This document shows, in pieces, positions 10,809 through 19,287 of a stretch of DNA of 28,311 bases (positions within the stretch are counted from its first letter, which is position 1; every line of letters starts with the position of its first letter). The translations under genes were made by a program, and so were the position numbers. Location: contig JAUCBJ010004328.1 of the NCBI GenBank assembly GCA_032718475.1, positions 1 to 28,311 of the forward strand, in the 5' to 3' direction. The notes beneath the pieces were generated by a model. That model was given only the letters and a program-made list of their open reading frames with translations, was not told where the DNA came from and ran no database searches. Origin of the DNA: Nemertoderma westbladi. Lineage: Eukaryota > Xenacoelomorpha > Nemertodermatida > Nemertodermatidae.

Positions 10809-11376
10809 TGTGACGGGATCCGAGAGGATCCCGGTTTATCCGGTGTTGTTTATGTACGCGTCCCCGCCGTGTGAGTGAAAAGGAGTTCGTTGTTCTTCCA
10901 ATGTCATTGATAATATAAAGTGTATGTATAATATAGATATAATGGCAGATAGCACAGTTGAGATAACTACCGTATGTGTGATAACTGAATGATATGTGAT
11001 GGGTGACGGCGGTGATGGTCTTAAACGTCACCGTACTGCCGTGACTGTACTGAGATAACTGGGTAAATGAGAAAGCACCAACCGGTAATATACTGCTCTA
11101 GGTTTGGCCGTGTTACTCAGCTGATGCCTGCCCCCCCATTGGCTAGTAACCTACTTCACACCTTCTACTCTGTGGGAGAGTTCCCCCCCCCCCCCCCCCC
11201 CCGCTGCTGTTACTCTCTCTCCTTGACCTCTAACCTCTATTGTGTGAGGCCCTTTGGGGTTTGTCGCCCCGCTTATTGGGGTGATACAAGGTTGATTGGT
11301 AATCAACCTTGTACTCCCAATATTGCCTAATACCAACTTTGTGTGGGCCTGGTTAGCGGAATTGAATACGCTCACA
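10809..11376 (-). repeat. 3' LTR (568 bp)
   Basis: This is the left copy of the LTR. It contains a 13-bp-stem hairpin (11285-11313, loop GGT) and a GGGATCC/GGATCCC hairpin near its outer end (10814-10833). It has a C20 run at 11183-11202 where the other LTR has only C6. Confidence 0.88.
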
Positions 11377-11414
11377 CTCCCCCCCATGCTATCTTCCCGG
11401 TGAGAAGATAGCAT
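11377..11414 (-). promoter_or_regulatory. Polypurine tract preceded by an 11-bp hairpin
   Basis: In minus sense, a perfect 11-bp stem (11404-11414 with 11386-11396, 7-base loop) is followed at once by GGGGGGGAG (11377-11385), which touches the 3' LTR. A polypurine tract here primes plus-strand DNA synthesis in LTR retroelements. The abutting hairpin is unusual and its role is unknown. Confidence 0.7.
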
Positions 11415-12729
11415 CAACCTCAAAGTGCGCTACAATTCCGCTGGATCCCGATCTACCATCGGGTGTGGGGTGGAGCTATTTTCTTCGGAGCCGGCTTTCC
11501 AGGCCGCTCCCTATGGGTATGATATCGCTACCCCGTTTTCCTGGCGTCCCGTGTCGGGCCGATCGTGACTTCCTCTCACACGACTTTTGTTTCCCCAACA
11601 CTTTCACCGCTAACTCCGCTCCACTTTCACCCTAACTCTTCTCTACTTCTCCTCACTCTCGTCTAACCCTCGGACCTCCTTGTCCCTCACTCTATCTCTC
11701 ACTCCTCCCCCCCCACACTTGAATTGCACTCGCACTCTCTCCTCGCGTTCTCTACTCAACCTCTCGCTATCTTTCTTGCGTTCTCCTCTCATACTCTTCT
11801 CACATTCCTCTCATACTCCTCTCATACTCCTCACTCTCCACGCCTGTGGTCCCACCAAGTGCCCCTCCTACTCGTATCCCGGTAGTGCCCATCTGCACGA
11901 TTCTTATCCCGCAGGATACGAGCTTTCACAATAAATCCTGAGCTCCGCCCTGTTGTTCAATGACCACACACTTATCGGGTCCCATGCATGTGCGCACATG
12001 TTAGTGGGAGCCGTCTAAGTCCCGTCCTGTCGCCCTAGTCAATTAGTCCCCAGTCCCAGTAGCTAATTGGAAAAAGGTTGTGCTTGACTACGGTACATAT
12101 TATATGGTCGTCTACATCCTACTACCCACTACTCTCTCTCCGCCTTTCTCGCCTGGCGACTTCTTCCAGTCGCTTCCCCTCCAGTCTATCCGCTTCCAAC
12201 TTCTCCCAGCTCTCTTGTGTATCCACCTCCCTGTCTACTAGATGCCGGCTGTTGTATTACACCGACTCGCCCTCCAGCCCCGGGTGGTCTACCAGACCTC
12301 CGAAAGCCACCTAGAAGGCCCTTCTGTAGTTCTGAGGTGATCCTGATATTCTTAACTTTCATTCTTATTCTGTTTCACCCATGTTTGCCCCTGTGCTATC
12401 ATACTATCTACTTACCTACTAACTTCTTGTCTAACTAACTCTGCTAACTCTAATTCTACTACTACCTCTAACTCCGCTACTAACTCTCTACTAAGTCTAC
12501 TCCACTAGCTCTACTAACTCTGCTAACTCCATTTACTCTCTACTAACTCTACTCCACTAGCTCTACTAACTCTGCTAACTCCACTAGCTCTACTAACTCC
12601 CTGGCTCTACTGACTCTCTAACTCTACTGACTCTCTAACTCTACTGACTCTCTAACTCTACTGGCTCTCTAACTCTACTGGCTCTCTACCTCCACTAACT
12701 CTACTGACTCTCTAACTCTCTCAACTAAC
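11415..12729 (-). other. Purine-rich non-coding internal region of the LTR element
   Basis: The + strand is dominated by CT-rich words (CTCTACTAACTC, ACTCCTCTCATACTC), so the sense strand is GA-rich. No coding frame is credible. Small structures include CCCGAT/ATCGGG around 11447-11463, a 9-bp stem pairing 11871-11879 with 11914-11922, and a perfect 14-bp palindrome CATGTGCGCACATG at 11987-12000. From ~12430 the tract turns into near-tandem CTCTACTAACTC repeats. Confidence 0.6.
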
Positions 12730-12899
12730 GGTACTACGTACCCTCTTACTACTTCTAACTCTCTTACTAACGGTACTACGTACCCTCTTACTACTTCTAA
12801 CTCTCTTACTAACGGTACTACGTACCCTCTTACTACTTCTAACTCTCTTACTAACGGTACTACGTACCCTCTTACTACTTCTAACTCTCTTACTAACGG
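12730..12899 (+). repeat. 42-bp tandem repeat of the LTR element, left part
   Basis: Four complete units, with GGTACTACGTACC at 12730, 12772, 12814 and 12856, are followed by the first bases of a fifth (GG at 12898-12899), where the LINE has inserted. Each unit holds the interrupted palindrome GGTAC-TAC-GTACC. Because 42 is a multiple of three, the minus strand is open as a 14-residue peptide repeat. Confidence 0.85.
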
Positions 12900-13126
12900 C
12901 GAATAACTAAATAAGGCCGTCAACTAAATAAGTCATTGAGGGCTATAGCGCCTAGGGCACCATTGAAGGCAAAGGCTTGATACGCATCTGCATTAGAGAT
13001 GATACACGCCCCGCCCTGTCTATACTGGATGCTCCTCTACCAGTGTTAGGTAACCTAACCCAGGAGGCACACTTGGTTCAGGGTGTAACAAATGGACCCC
13101 TTCAGTCGGCAGCAGGGCTGTAGGCC

Positions 13127-13363
13127 ATGGATAGGCGGAAGGTAATCAACCAACGGCTAGACATGCTGACAAGGTCGGCGGAAGGTAATCAACCAACGGC
13201 GACCTACTGCGAAGACGCTTGTAGGAGTTGCGAACACAAGCGGTTTACCCCCGCAACTGAAAGATATGAGTATGAGAACCCTCCAGGAGAAATACCGGCT
13301 CGGTCGTCGCCCGGGTCAACAAGGACCGCGTCCCTCAGTGGTACACCAGGCTGGGGTCGATAA
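13127..13363 (+). CDS. Possible small ORF1 of the LINE
   Basis: A 78-residue frame starts at ATG 13127 and overlaps the start of the long endonuclease frame in another phase. It includes a cysteine-containing stretch (CEDACRSCEHK). Some RTE elements have a short ORF overlapping the main one, but the lack of a recognisable domain and a start spanning a local duplication leave this doubtful. Confidence 0.25.
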   Translation: MDRRKVINQRLDMLTRSAEGNQPTATYCEDACRSCEHKRFTPATERYEYENPPGEIPARSSPGSTRTASLSGTPGWGR

Positions 13364-14324
13364 ATTGGCTACTGGAACAGAAGACAGAGAAGAAAGAAGA
13401 ACCAACCTGTTGAAATGTAAAAAGACACTAAAGATTGCTACAATGAACGCACGCACGCTGAAAGCACAGAGCAAACAGGGTGACATGGTCGCTCTGGCAA
13501 TGGAATATAACATCAACATCATCTGCATCCAAGAACATCGGATTTGTCATGAAGACACTGCCATGAAGTACAATGACATTGGAAATGGATGGACGTTAGT
13601 AACAAGCTCAGCAGTAAGAAACTCGGCCAATGCATCAATTGGTGGAGTAGGAATTCTGCTAAGCCCATTTGCACTTAAGACCCTAAACAACATCGAATCT
13701 ATAAATTCCAGGGTTATGATCGCAACATTTGATGGGAATCCCAAGACAACAGTTATATGTTGCTACAGTCCAACCAATGCATCAGAGCCAGAACAAGCAG
13801 TCAAGTTTTATGAAGAACTGACTGGACTTATTAAGGACATCCCGAAACACAATGTTAAAGTCATTGCTGGTGACCTGAATGCGCAAATTGGCCCAGAAGA
13901 CATCAAGGGTTACACCTATAACACCAGTTCTAACAGAAATGGGTACTTACTCTTAGACCTAATGGAAGAATGTGAATTGATACCAACAAACAACACATTC
14001 GAAAAGAGTAAGGGGAAGCTATGGACCTTTCAATACCCTAATGGAACCAAAGCACAACTGGATTACATCCTTATAAACAAAAAGTGGAGAAATAGCATGA
14101 TCAACTGCGAGGTCAACCTAATTGGTTCGGACCACAGAATTGTGACTGCAGAGATCAGACTCAGTTTGAGACCCAGCAAACCCAGGACAAGCAAGCATAT
14201 CAACTATGACTGGGAGAAACTCAGAACTGACAATGCTGTAAAGGATGCTTATACAGTAGAAGTTCAAAACCGCTTTGAAGCACTTCAGTCAATGGATGAA
14301 GACCAATCCACCGATTCAATATAG
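13266..14324 (+). CDS. LINE AP-type endonuclease domain (N-terminal part of ORF2, ended by TAG)
   Basis: This part nicks target DNA for target-primed reverse transcription. Residues ~55-300 form an exonuclease-endonuclease-phosphatase domain with its landmarks in order: MNARTL (60-65), the catalytic glutamate in IQEHR (88-92), CYSPTN (166-171), GDLNAQIG (202-209), LDYILI (265-270) and the terminal GSDHRIV (287-293). The first in-frame ATG is 13266, and the frame is closed upstream by TGA at 13167-13169. It stops at TAG 14322-14324, after which the same frame runs open for ~650 more codons. The stop is therefore a nonsense change inside a larger polyprotein rather than a natural end. All catalytic residues seen are intact. 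Confidence 0.88.
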   Translation: MSMRTLQEKYRLGRRPGQQGPRPSVVHQAGVDKLATGTEDREERRTNLLKCKKTLKIATMNARTLKAQSKQGDMVALAMEYNINIICIQEHRICHEDTAMKYNDIGNGWTLVTSSAVRNSANASIGGVGILLSPFALKTLNNIESINSRVMIATFDGNPKTTVICCYSPTNASEPEQAVKFYEELTGLIKDIPKHNVKVIAGDLNAQIGPEDIKGYTYNTSSNRNGYLLLDLMEECELIPTNNTFEKSKGKLWTFQYPNGTKAQLDYILINKKWRNSMINCEVNLIGSDHRIVTAEIRLSLRPSKPRTSKHINYDWEKLRTDNAVKDAYTVEVQNRFEALQSMDEDQSTDSI

Positions 14325-16280
14325 CAGAATATAATAACAGCCCACAAGGAATCAGCTAAGAGGCATATCCCCCAGAAACCTAAACGAAAACAGTATGTGC
14401 CATGGCAAAACTCTGAGGTTACTTGTAAGAGAGAAGATCTTAAGATAGCCTACAAAGTTAAAACCGAACAACCAACAACCGAAAACATTAACAAGGTTGA
14501 GAAAGCGAAGGACGATCTTAAATTGGCCTACAACATCAGCCAGGAAAAGTACATACAGGATAAAACTGAAGCAATTACAACAGCTCACATACAGCAACAA
14601 TCAAGACTTACCTGGCAAACTGTAAATGAGGTATCTGGTCGGAAAAGTTGTGCAAAGGGGCGCCTCAAAGCCGATAGTCCTGAAGAACGTGTTGGGAAGT
14701 GGAAAAATCACTTCAGCAACTTGCTTGGGCAGCCACCAAACATCGAGGTCAGCCCTACAAGGAAAATATATGACAAGACACTACCTATAGAAACAGGGGA
14801 CTTCACACCTGCCGAACTCCAAAGAAGCATTAAAAGCATGTCCAATAATAAAGCGAGTGGATTAGATGAAATCCCAGCGGAGGTATGGAAAACCGGAGTG
14901 CTAAATAGACCATTATTGAATGTTTGCAACCGGATGTTAAAAGGGGAAAAGCCACCACCAATTTGGACTAAAGGTCAACTAAAGCCTCTCCCCAAGAAAG
15001 GAGACCTCGGCATACCAACAAACTATCGTGGGATCTGTCTGCTTGTGGTAGCTGCCAAAATATACAATAAAATGATTCTATATAGGATTAGGCCTCACAT
15101 AGAGAAACTACTGCGTAAGAGCCAAAACGGATTTCGACCAAGTAGATCAACAATAGCTCAGATACTTGCACTACGGAGACTGATTGAAGGAATTAAGTCA
15201 AAGAATCTCCCCGCAGTCATGACTTTTGTGGACTTCAAGAAGGCATTCGACTCCATCCATAGAGGTAAAATGCTTGAAATCCTAAGAGCTTATGGAATAC
15301 CAGAAGTAATTGTTGCTGGCATTGGATTGCTATATTGTGACACAGAAGCGCAGATACTCTCACCAGATGGTGAAACTGAGTTTTTCTCAATCCTGGCTGG
15401 CGTACTGCAAGGTGACACATTAGCACCATTACTATTTGTAATTGTGCTGGATTACGCAAAGAGGACGGCCACAAAGGGTGAAGATCTGGGATTCACACTT
15501 CAAGAACGCAGAAGTAGTAGATATCCGGCAACTGCAGTCACAGACACTGACTTTGCGGATGACATCGCCCTGCTCTCTAATACGCTAGCAGATGCACAGC
15601 TTCTACTAAATAAAGTGGAGAGGGCTGCTAAGGAGGTTGGATTGCATATAAATGCTACCAAGACCGAATTCATGACCTTTAATGTTGATGGAAACTTGAC
15701 AACCATTGATAATAATCAACTAAGGAAGGTCGATGACTTCCAGTACCTTGGATCATGGATAGAGAGTAGCAAAAAGGACATAGAAGTTAGGAAAGCAAAG
15801 GCTTGGGTAGCTCTATCAAAAATGGATACCATCTGGAAATCAGATCTCTCCAGGCACCTGAAGACCAAGTTCTTTCGAGCCACAGTGGAAAGTGTATTTT
15901 TATACGGGGGTGAGACCTGGACACTGACTAAATCACTTGAACAACGAATTGATGGTTGCTACACAAGACTACTAAGGGCAGCCCTAAACATCAGCTGGAG
16001 ACAACACATGACAAACGCCGAGCTTTATGGTACAATACCACCTGTATCAACCACCCTCCGCGAACGCAGATTAAGATTCAGTGGGCACTGCTGGCGAAGT
16101 AAAGACGAGGTCATACCAGATCTACTTCTCTGGCAACCAACTCATGGAAAGCGTAGTCGTGGACGACCTGCCATAACATATATAGATCAACTTGAAAGGG
16201 ATACTGAACTTGGGAGAAACGAAATTGCGACAACTATGGAGAATCGGGAAGCCTGGAAGGATCTCATTTCCACTGTCTGA
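14325..16280 (+). CDS. LINE reverse transcriptase domain (C-terminal part of ORF2)
   Basis: This is in the same frame as the endonuclease and directly follows its TAG. It copies element RNA at the nicked target. Relative to GTG 14397 as residue 1, the reverse transcriptase shows GLDEIPAEVWK (155-165), PLPKKGDLGIPTNYRGICLL (197-216), QNGFRPSRST (243-252), motif A FVDFKKAFD (277-285), motif B GVLQGDTLAPLLF (335-347) and the catalytic FADD (386-389). A C-terminal tail with GHCWRSKD (563-570) and RGRPAITYIDQLERDT (588-603) is typical of this LINE group. There is no ATG until 14838, within the domain, so independent initiation is unlikely. Production would need readthrough of the TAG. No other stop or frameshift is present. 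Confidence 0.9.
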   Translation, partial: QNIITAHKESAKRHIPQKPKRKQYVPWQNSEVTCKREDLKIAYKVKTEQPTTENINKVEKAKDDLKLAYNISQEKYIQDKTEAITTAHIQQQSRLTWQTVNEVSGRKSCAKGRLKADSPEERVGKWKNHFSNLLGQPPNIEVSPTRKIYDKTLPIETGDFTPAELQRSIKSMSNNKASGLDEIPAEVWKTGVLNRPLLNVCNRMLKGEKPPPIWTKGQLKPLPKKGDLGIPTNYRGICLLVVAAKIYNKMILYRIRPHIEKLLRKSQNGFRPSRSTIAQILALRRLIEGIKSKNLPAVMTFVDFKKAFDSIHRGKMLEILRAYGIPEVIVAGIGLLYCDTEAQILSPDGETEFFSILAGVLQGDTLAPLLFVIVLDYAKRTATKGEDLGFTLQERRSSRYPATAVTDTDFADDIALLSNTLADAQLLLNKVERAAKEVGLHINATKTEFMTFNVDGNLTTIDNNQLRKVDDFQYLGSWIESSKKDIEVRKAKAWVALSKMDTIWKSDLSRHLKTKFFRATVESVFLYGGETWTLTKSLEQRIDGCYTRLLRAALNISWRQHMTNAELYGTIPPVSTTLRERRLRFSGHCWRSKDEVIPDLLLWQPTHGKRSRGRPAITYIDQLERDTELGRNEIATTMENREAWKDLISTV

Positions 16281-16310
16281 GTTCGCTCGACCTAGTAGTA
16301 GTAGTAGTAG

Positions 16311-16372
16311 TACTAACGGTACTACGTACCGTCTCACTACTTCTAACTCTCTTACTAACGGTACTACGTACC
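16311..16372 (+). repeat. 42-bp tandem repeat of the LTR element, right part
   Basis: The array interrupted by the LINE resumes here, with GGTACTACGTACC at 16318 and 16360, again 42 bp apart. The first nine bases are the LINE's target duplication. Confidence 0.8.
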
Positions 16373-16895
16373 CTCTTACTACTTCTACTAACTTCTCCAG
16401 CTAACGGTACTACCTACCTTCTCACTACTCTCACTAACTCCTCTACCTGCACGCGACGGTCTGAGTGCCGGCAGAGTGGGTATGTTAATTGTGTAGACTA
16501 CTACTAACTCTACCTCCATCTACGTGGCGCTTGCGGTGCCCACAACCACAACCGGTACTACGTACCCTCTTACTAACTCTACCTCTATCTACGTGGCGCT
16601 TGCGGTGCCCACAACCACAACCGGTACTACGTACCCTCTTACTAACTTCTTTCTCACTATCTAACTAGCGGTACTACTTGCTACTCACTAACGGTACTAC
16701 GTACCCTCTTACTAACTTCTTTCCCACTATCTAACTAGCGGTACTACTTGCTACTCACTAACAGTACTACGTACCCTCTTACTAACTTCTTTCCCACTAT
16801 CTAACTAGCGGTACTACTTGCTACTTGCTACTCACTAACGGTACTACGTACCCTCTTACTAACTTCTTTCCCACTATCTAACTAGCGGTACTACA
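16373..16895 (+). repeat. ~70-bp tandem repeats with GGTACTACGTACC motif
   Basis: Two copies of a ~70-bp unit containing CTACGTGGCGCTTGCGGTGCC (16520-16625) are followed by about four copies of a related unit. The related unit holds GTACCCTCTTACTAACTTC and CACTATCTAACTAGCGGTAC (landmark GTACCCTCTT at 16631, 16701, 16771 and 16849). The 13-bp interrupted palindrome recurs at each unit, occasionally mutated (AGTACTACGTACC near 16764). Confidence 0.8.
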
Positions 16896-17190
16896 TACTC
16901 TTTTACTAACCTCTAACTCCCACTAACTCTAATTAACATACCCTGCTCTTACATCAAACACGTCATCACGCCCGTGCCCTACTTATTCTAACGCACCCCC
17001 TGTACCCTTCTCATCTCTCCCATCTTTCTCCCTTCTAGCTCACCCTACTTGTTCTCCCTACGTTCTCACCCTACTTGTTTGTTTGCTCCTATATGTTCTC
17101 ACCCTACTTGTTTGTTTGCTCCTATATGTTCTCACCCTACTTGTTTGTTCTTGGTTGTCTATACTGCGGATATTTTGTAATGGGGGAATG
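16896..17190 (-). other. Downstream end of the gag-like region; short TTGTTTGCTCC repeats
   Basis: The + strand has three copies of CACCCTACTTGTTTG/TGTTC at ~17069-17150. On the minus strand, the frame that is open beyond the C-tract at 17200-17218 continues from ~17198 to a TAG at 17058-17060. It is offset from the second gag-like ORF by the G run, so that ORF might extend ~45 codons if the tract length differed. I see no other coding signal. Confidence 0.35.
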
Positions 17191-18321
17191 TCACCCTGTC
17201 CCCCCCCCCCTCCCCCCCACTGGTGTTATGTTTGGTACTGGGGCTGATGTTAATATATTGGGGCCCATCCATCTATCTGCAATATCCCCCTCAACCGGGT
17301 TTATGTTATGTCCCTGTGTATTATAGTCATGCTGCCGTACCGATATAGGCCTACCCACTTCTTGCCTACCTACTGGTATGTACTCCGCGACTTCCGGGTT
17401 TAATCCCGTCGTCCGCGCTACCCTATCGCCTATTCTATCTCTCCCAGCATGGCCTATAATAGTATGTGCAGTAAGGCCTACAGTATGTCCTGCAGTCTGC
17501 ATGTGCCCTTCCGAACCAAAGTTTAATTCTCTCGAATCTCGAATCTCCCCGCGACTACCGTACTCTCGATCGGCAGCTACATCCCGTCGGGAAGTTTCTC
17601 TTCGATCCCCTATCCTGCTCTCGTCTTTGTATCGGTACATCCTGTACCGCTCTCCTGGCGTGCGGTGCGTTTCTCCGGGGCGACGGCAATCTCCCGAAGT
17701 TCGACCCCACTCGCTACTAATCTCTCGTGGTGGGGCGCCCGTAGCCCCCCCCCCCCCCCCCCCCCACTCGCCACATCTTACTTCACTATCTCTTACTCCA
17801 CTTCTACACCCCTCTCTAGTCGACGCACTGTCTCTACTGCGGTTGGGTCTATTCACCCCCGCCTCTCTCTCTACTACTGCGTGGCCTACCAGGCCCACCT
17901 CGGGTTGACTCAACCCCACCACTCCCTGCCTACTAACTACGTTGCCTTGCAGGCTACCGTTGGCCGGACCATCTGTGTCTACATTAGTATTAATAACGCC
18001 GTTATCAATATTATTATTTAGGTTATTTAAATTATAATTATTATTATTTTCTAAATTTAAATTATTATTCGAATTATTTGGATTATTCTGAATATTTGAA
18101 TTAATATTATTATTTGAATTTAAATTTAAATTACCGGGTAAAATATTTCCTGTAATAAAGGGATTAGGGTTATTTACTACGGTACTATTAATATTAACAT
18201 TTTCTAGCCTACAGTCATTACCCCCCCCCCCCCCCCCCCCCGCCCGTATGGTCACACCAGTCTTGGGTCTGTCGTCCGGTCCCTGAAAGTGGGGTATTAA
18301 CAAACGTTCCTCTCTCTCCAT
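17191..18321 (-). CDS. Gag-like second reading frame of the LTR element
   Basis: The frame has 376 codons and overlaps the first gag-like ORF by 104 bases. The overlap contains the 21-base G tract (18221-18241), so the true coding part probably begins after it, and the ATG at 18321 may be incidental. After the glycine run comes a strongly asparagine-rich segment (about residues 36-112, encoded by AT-rich DNA). An arginine/glutamate-rich hydrophilic region follows, with a second glycine run coded by G21 (17745-17765). The C-terminal ~100 residues are more ordinary (AEYIPVGRQEVGRPISVRQH). No zinc knuckle, protease, reverse transcriptase or integrase motif is visible. A structural Gag extension is inferred from position only. 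It ends at TGA 17191 just after another G run. Confidence 0.5.
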   Translation of the reverse strand: MEREERLLIPHFQGPDDRPKTGVTIRAGGGGGGGNDCRLENVNINSTVVNNPNPFITGNILPGNLNLNSNNNINSNIQNNPNNSNNNLNLENNNNYNLNNLNNNIDNGVINTNVDTDGPANGSLQGNVVSRQGVVGLSQPEVGLVGHAVVEREAGVNRPNRSRDSASTREGCRSGVRDSEVRCGEWGGGGGGATGAPPREISSEWGRTSGDCRRPGETHRTPGERYRMYRYKDESRIGDRRETSRRDVAADREYGSRGEIRDSRELNFGSEGHMQTAGHTVGLTAHTIIGHAGRDRIGDRVARTTGLNPEVAEYIPVGRQEVGRPISVRQHDYNTQGHNINPVEGDIADRWMGPNILTSAPVPNITPVGGRGGGTG

Positions 18322-19234
18322 CCTCTCGCAAACCTTGCTCGGCCAACTCTGTCTCCCTCACAACCCTCTCAAGTCGTCTCGCCTTGCGCTCTCTTCGCTC
18401 ACTCGCCCTTCTTGCCTCGCGCTCTTCACGCTGACACGCCAGATTTATCTCCCGCACCCTTCTTTCTTTTGCGGAGGATGTAGCAGACTTAGCGGTTGCA
18501 ATGGACTCCCGTCGCCCCTCCATCCTACTAACTTTCCCCCGCTCTCCGGGGTTTCCTCCGACCGACGAGACCGAATCCTCGGAGTTAACCTCGGATTCGC
18601 CCTCGTGCGGTCCCGCCCAACCCACTAACTTAACTCCCCTGGCATCAACTAAGTATGGCCCTATGTACACTACACTAGGCTCCATACCCCTACATTCCCA
18701 TAGCTCGAACAGTTCGCTGGCAACCCCTCTCGCTCTCTCATTGGCTAGTTCTCCCTGTCCAAAACGCACTAGGAAATAAAAATGTCTGTTCGACTCACCT
18801 AGCCGCTTTCCTAACTTCACCTGGTCTATCTTGGCCCCTCCTCTAGCTTCTCTCAGTTGCTCCCGGGTCGCGGCGTAGGCTCGTCGGAGCCGGTCTCTGA
18901 CCCCGACATCCTCGTCGCCGACATCTCCTCTCTCCCTCTGGGTCCGGCGTCGTACCGGCGGCCCCACCGTCGCCGTTCTGGTGGGCCGTCTGTCGCCCTC
19001 GGCCTGTGGCTGGCCGGCGACATCAGCACGTCGACCGCCGTCGTGTGTCGACTCGTCTTTCTCCCCTCTCGACTCGCCCTCTCGTTGTAGACGGCCCCCC
19101 TCCTCTTGGATTGTCGGATCGCGGGTGGTCGGCGTATCCGGCGTCGTGGGTCTGCACCGTCTCGTCGCGGCCTCGCGGATCGTTAGATCACCATCCGGGG
19201 TCCGCGGCGGTGTCGTCTCCCTTTCTTGACTCAT
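18218..19234 (-). CDS. Gag-like first reading frame of the LTR element
   Basis: This 338-codon frame starts 54 bases inside the 5' LTR, where Gag is expected. Residues 1-115 are hydrophilic and rich in Arg, Glu, Thr and Pro. Residues ~136-208 are the only part with a globular pattern (SNRHFYFLVRFGQGELANER, then PSVVYIGPYLVDARGVKLVGW). Residues ~253-309 are a highly charged, probably helical or coiled-coil stretch (KERRVREINL, then RREREARR-type heptads). The frame ends in eight glycines encoded across a G21 tract, then TAA. I do not recognise a named Gag family, and no CCHC knuckle is present. Assignment as Gag rests on position, orientation and the basic character. One base fewer in the G tract would join it in frame to the next ORF. 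Confidence 0.6.
   Translation of the reverse strand: MSQERETTPPRTPDGDLTIREAATRRCRPTTPDTPTTRDPTIQEEGGRLQREGESRGEKDESTHDGGRRADVAGQPQAEGDRRPTRTATVGPPVRRRTQRERGDVGDEDVGVRDRLRRAYAATREQLREARGGAKIDQVKLGKRLGESNRHFYFLVRFGQGELANERARGVASELFELWECRGMEPSVVYIGPYLVDARGVKLVGWAGPHEGESEVNSEDSVSSVGGNPGERGKVSRMEGRRESIATAKSATSSAKERRVREINLACQREEREARRASERRERKARRLERVVRETELAEQGLREDGERGTFVNTPLSGTGRQTQDWCDHTGGGGGGGG
18221..18241 (-). other. G21 homopolymer at the gag-like ORF junction
   Basis: There are twenty-one consecutive C on the + strand (G in sense). With 21, the upstream frame terminates at TAA immediately after the tract. With 20 or 23, it would continue into the asparagine-rich frame. A twin 21-base tract lies at 17745-17765, and C11-T-C7 lies at 17200-17218. 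Confidence 0.9.
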
Positions 19235-19287
19235 CTTCGCCTCGTGTAGCTAGCAGTCACAGTTCGGCAGCCCTAAGAGTTTAAGAC

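Larger units (their letters stand above)
12900..16310 (+). mobile_element. Full-length non-LTR retrotransposon (RTE/CR1-like LINE)
   Basis: A 3.4-kb element lies inside unit five of the 42-bp array and is flanked by TACTAACGG (12891-12899 and 16311-16319). It has a ~370-bp 5' leader, one long endonuclease-reverse transcriptase frame, and a very short 3' untranslated part (16281-16310) ending in a (TAG)n trinucleotide tail. This compact layout and simple-repeat tail are typical of RTE-type elements. The proteins resemble those often mislabelled 'craniofacial development protein 2-like'. Clade assignment needs a phylogeny. The leader contains a perfect inverted repeat GTTAGGT-A-ACCTAAC at 13045-13059 and a tandem duplication of GGTAATCAACCAACGGC (13141 and 13184). 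Confidence 0.85.

Noticed and set aside
11151-11423. 90-residue minus-strand ORF across the 3' LTR
   Set aside because: It spans the C20 tract and the LTR boundary, and the same region of the other LTR lacks an equivalent frame because of the tract difference.
12675-12923. 82-residue minus-strand ORF with a 14-residue repeat
   Set aside because: It arises because the tandem unit is 42 bp. A stop lies just beyond the array on the far side of the LINE, and no domain is present.
14397-16280. Independent reverse transcriptase ORF starting at 14397
   Set aside because: That codon is GTG. The frame is simply the continuation of the endonuclease frame after an in-frame TAG.
17378-19284. Several + strand ORFs of 77-176 residues
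   Set aside because: They are antisense shadows of the gag-like frames, whose orientation is fixed by the LTR and polypurine tract.
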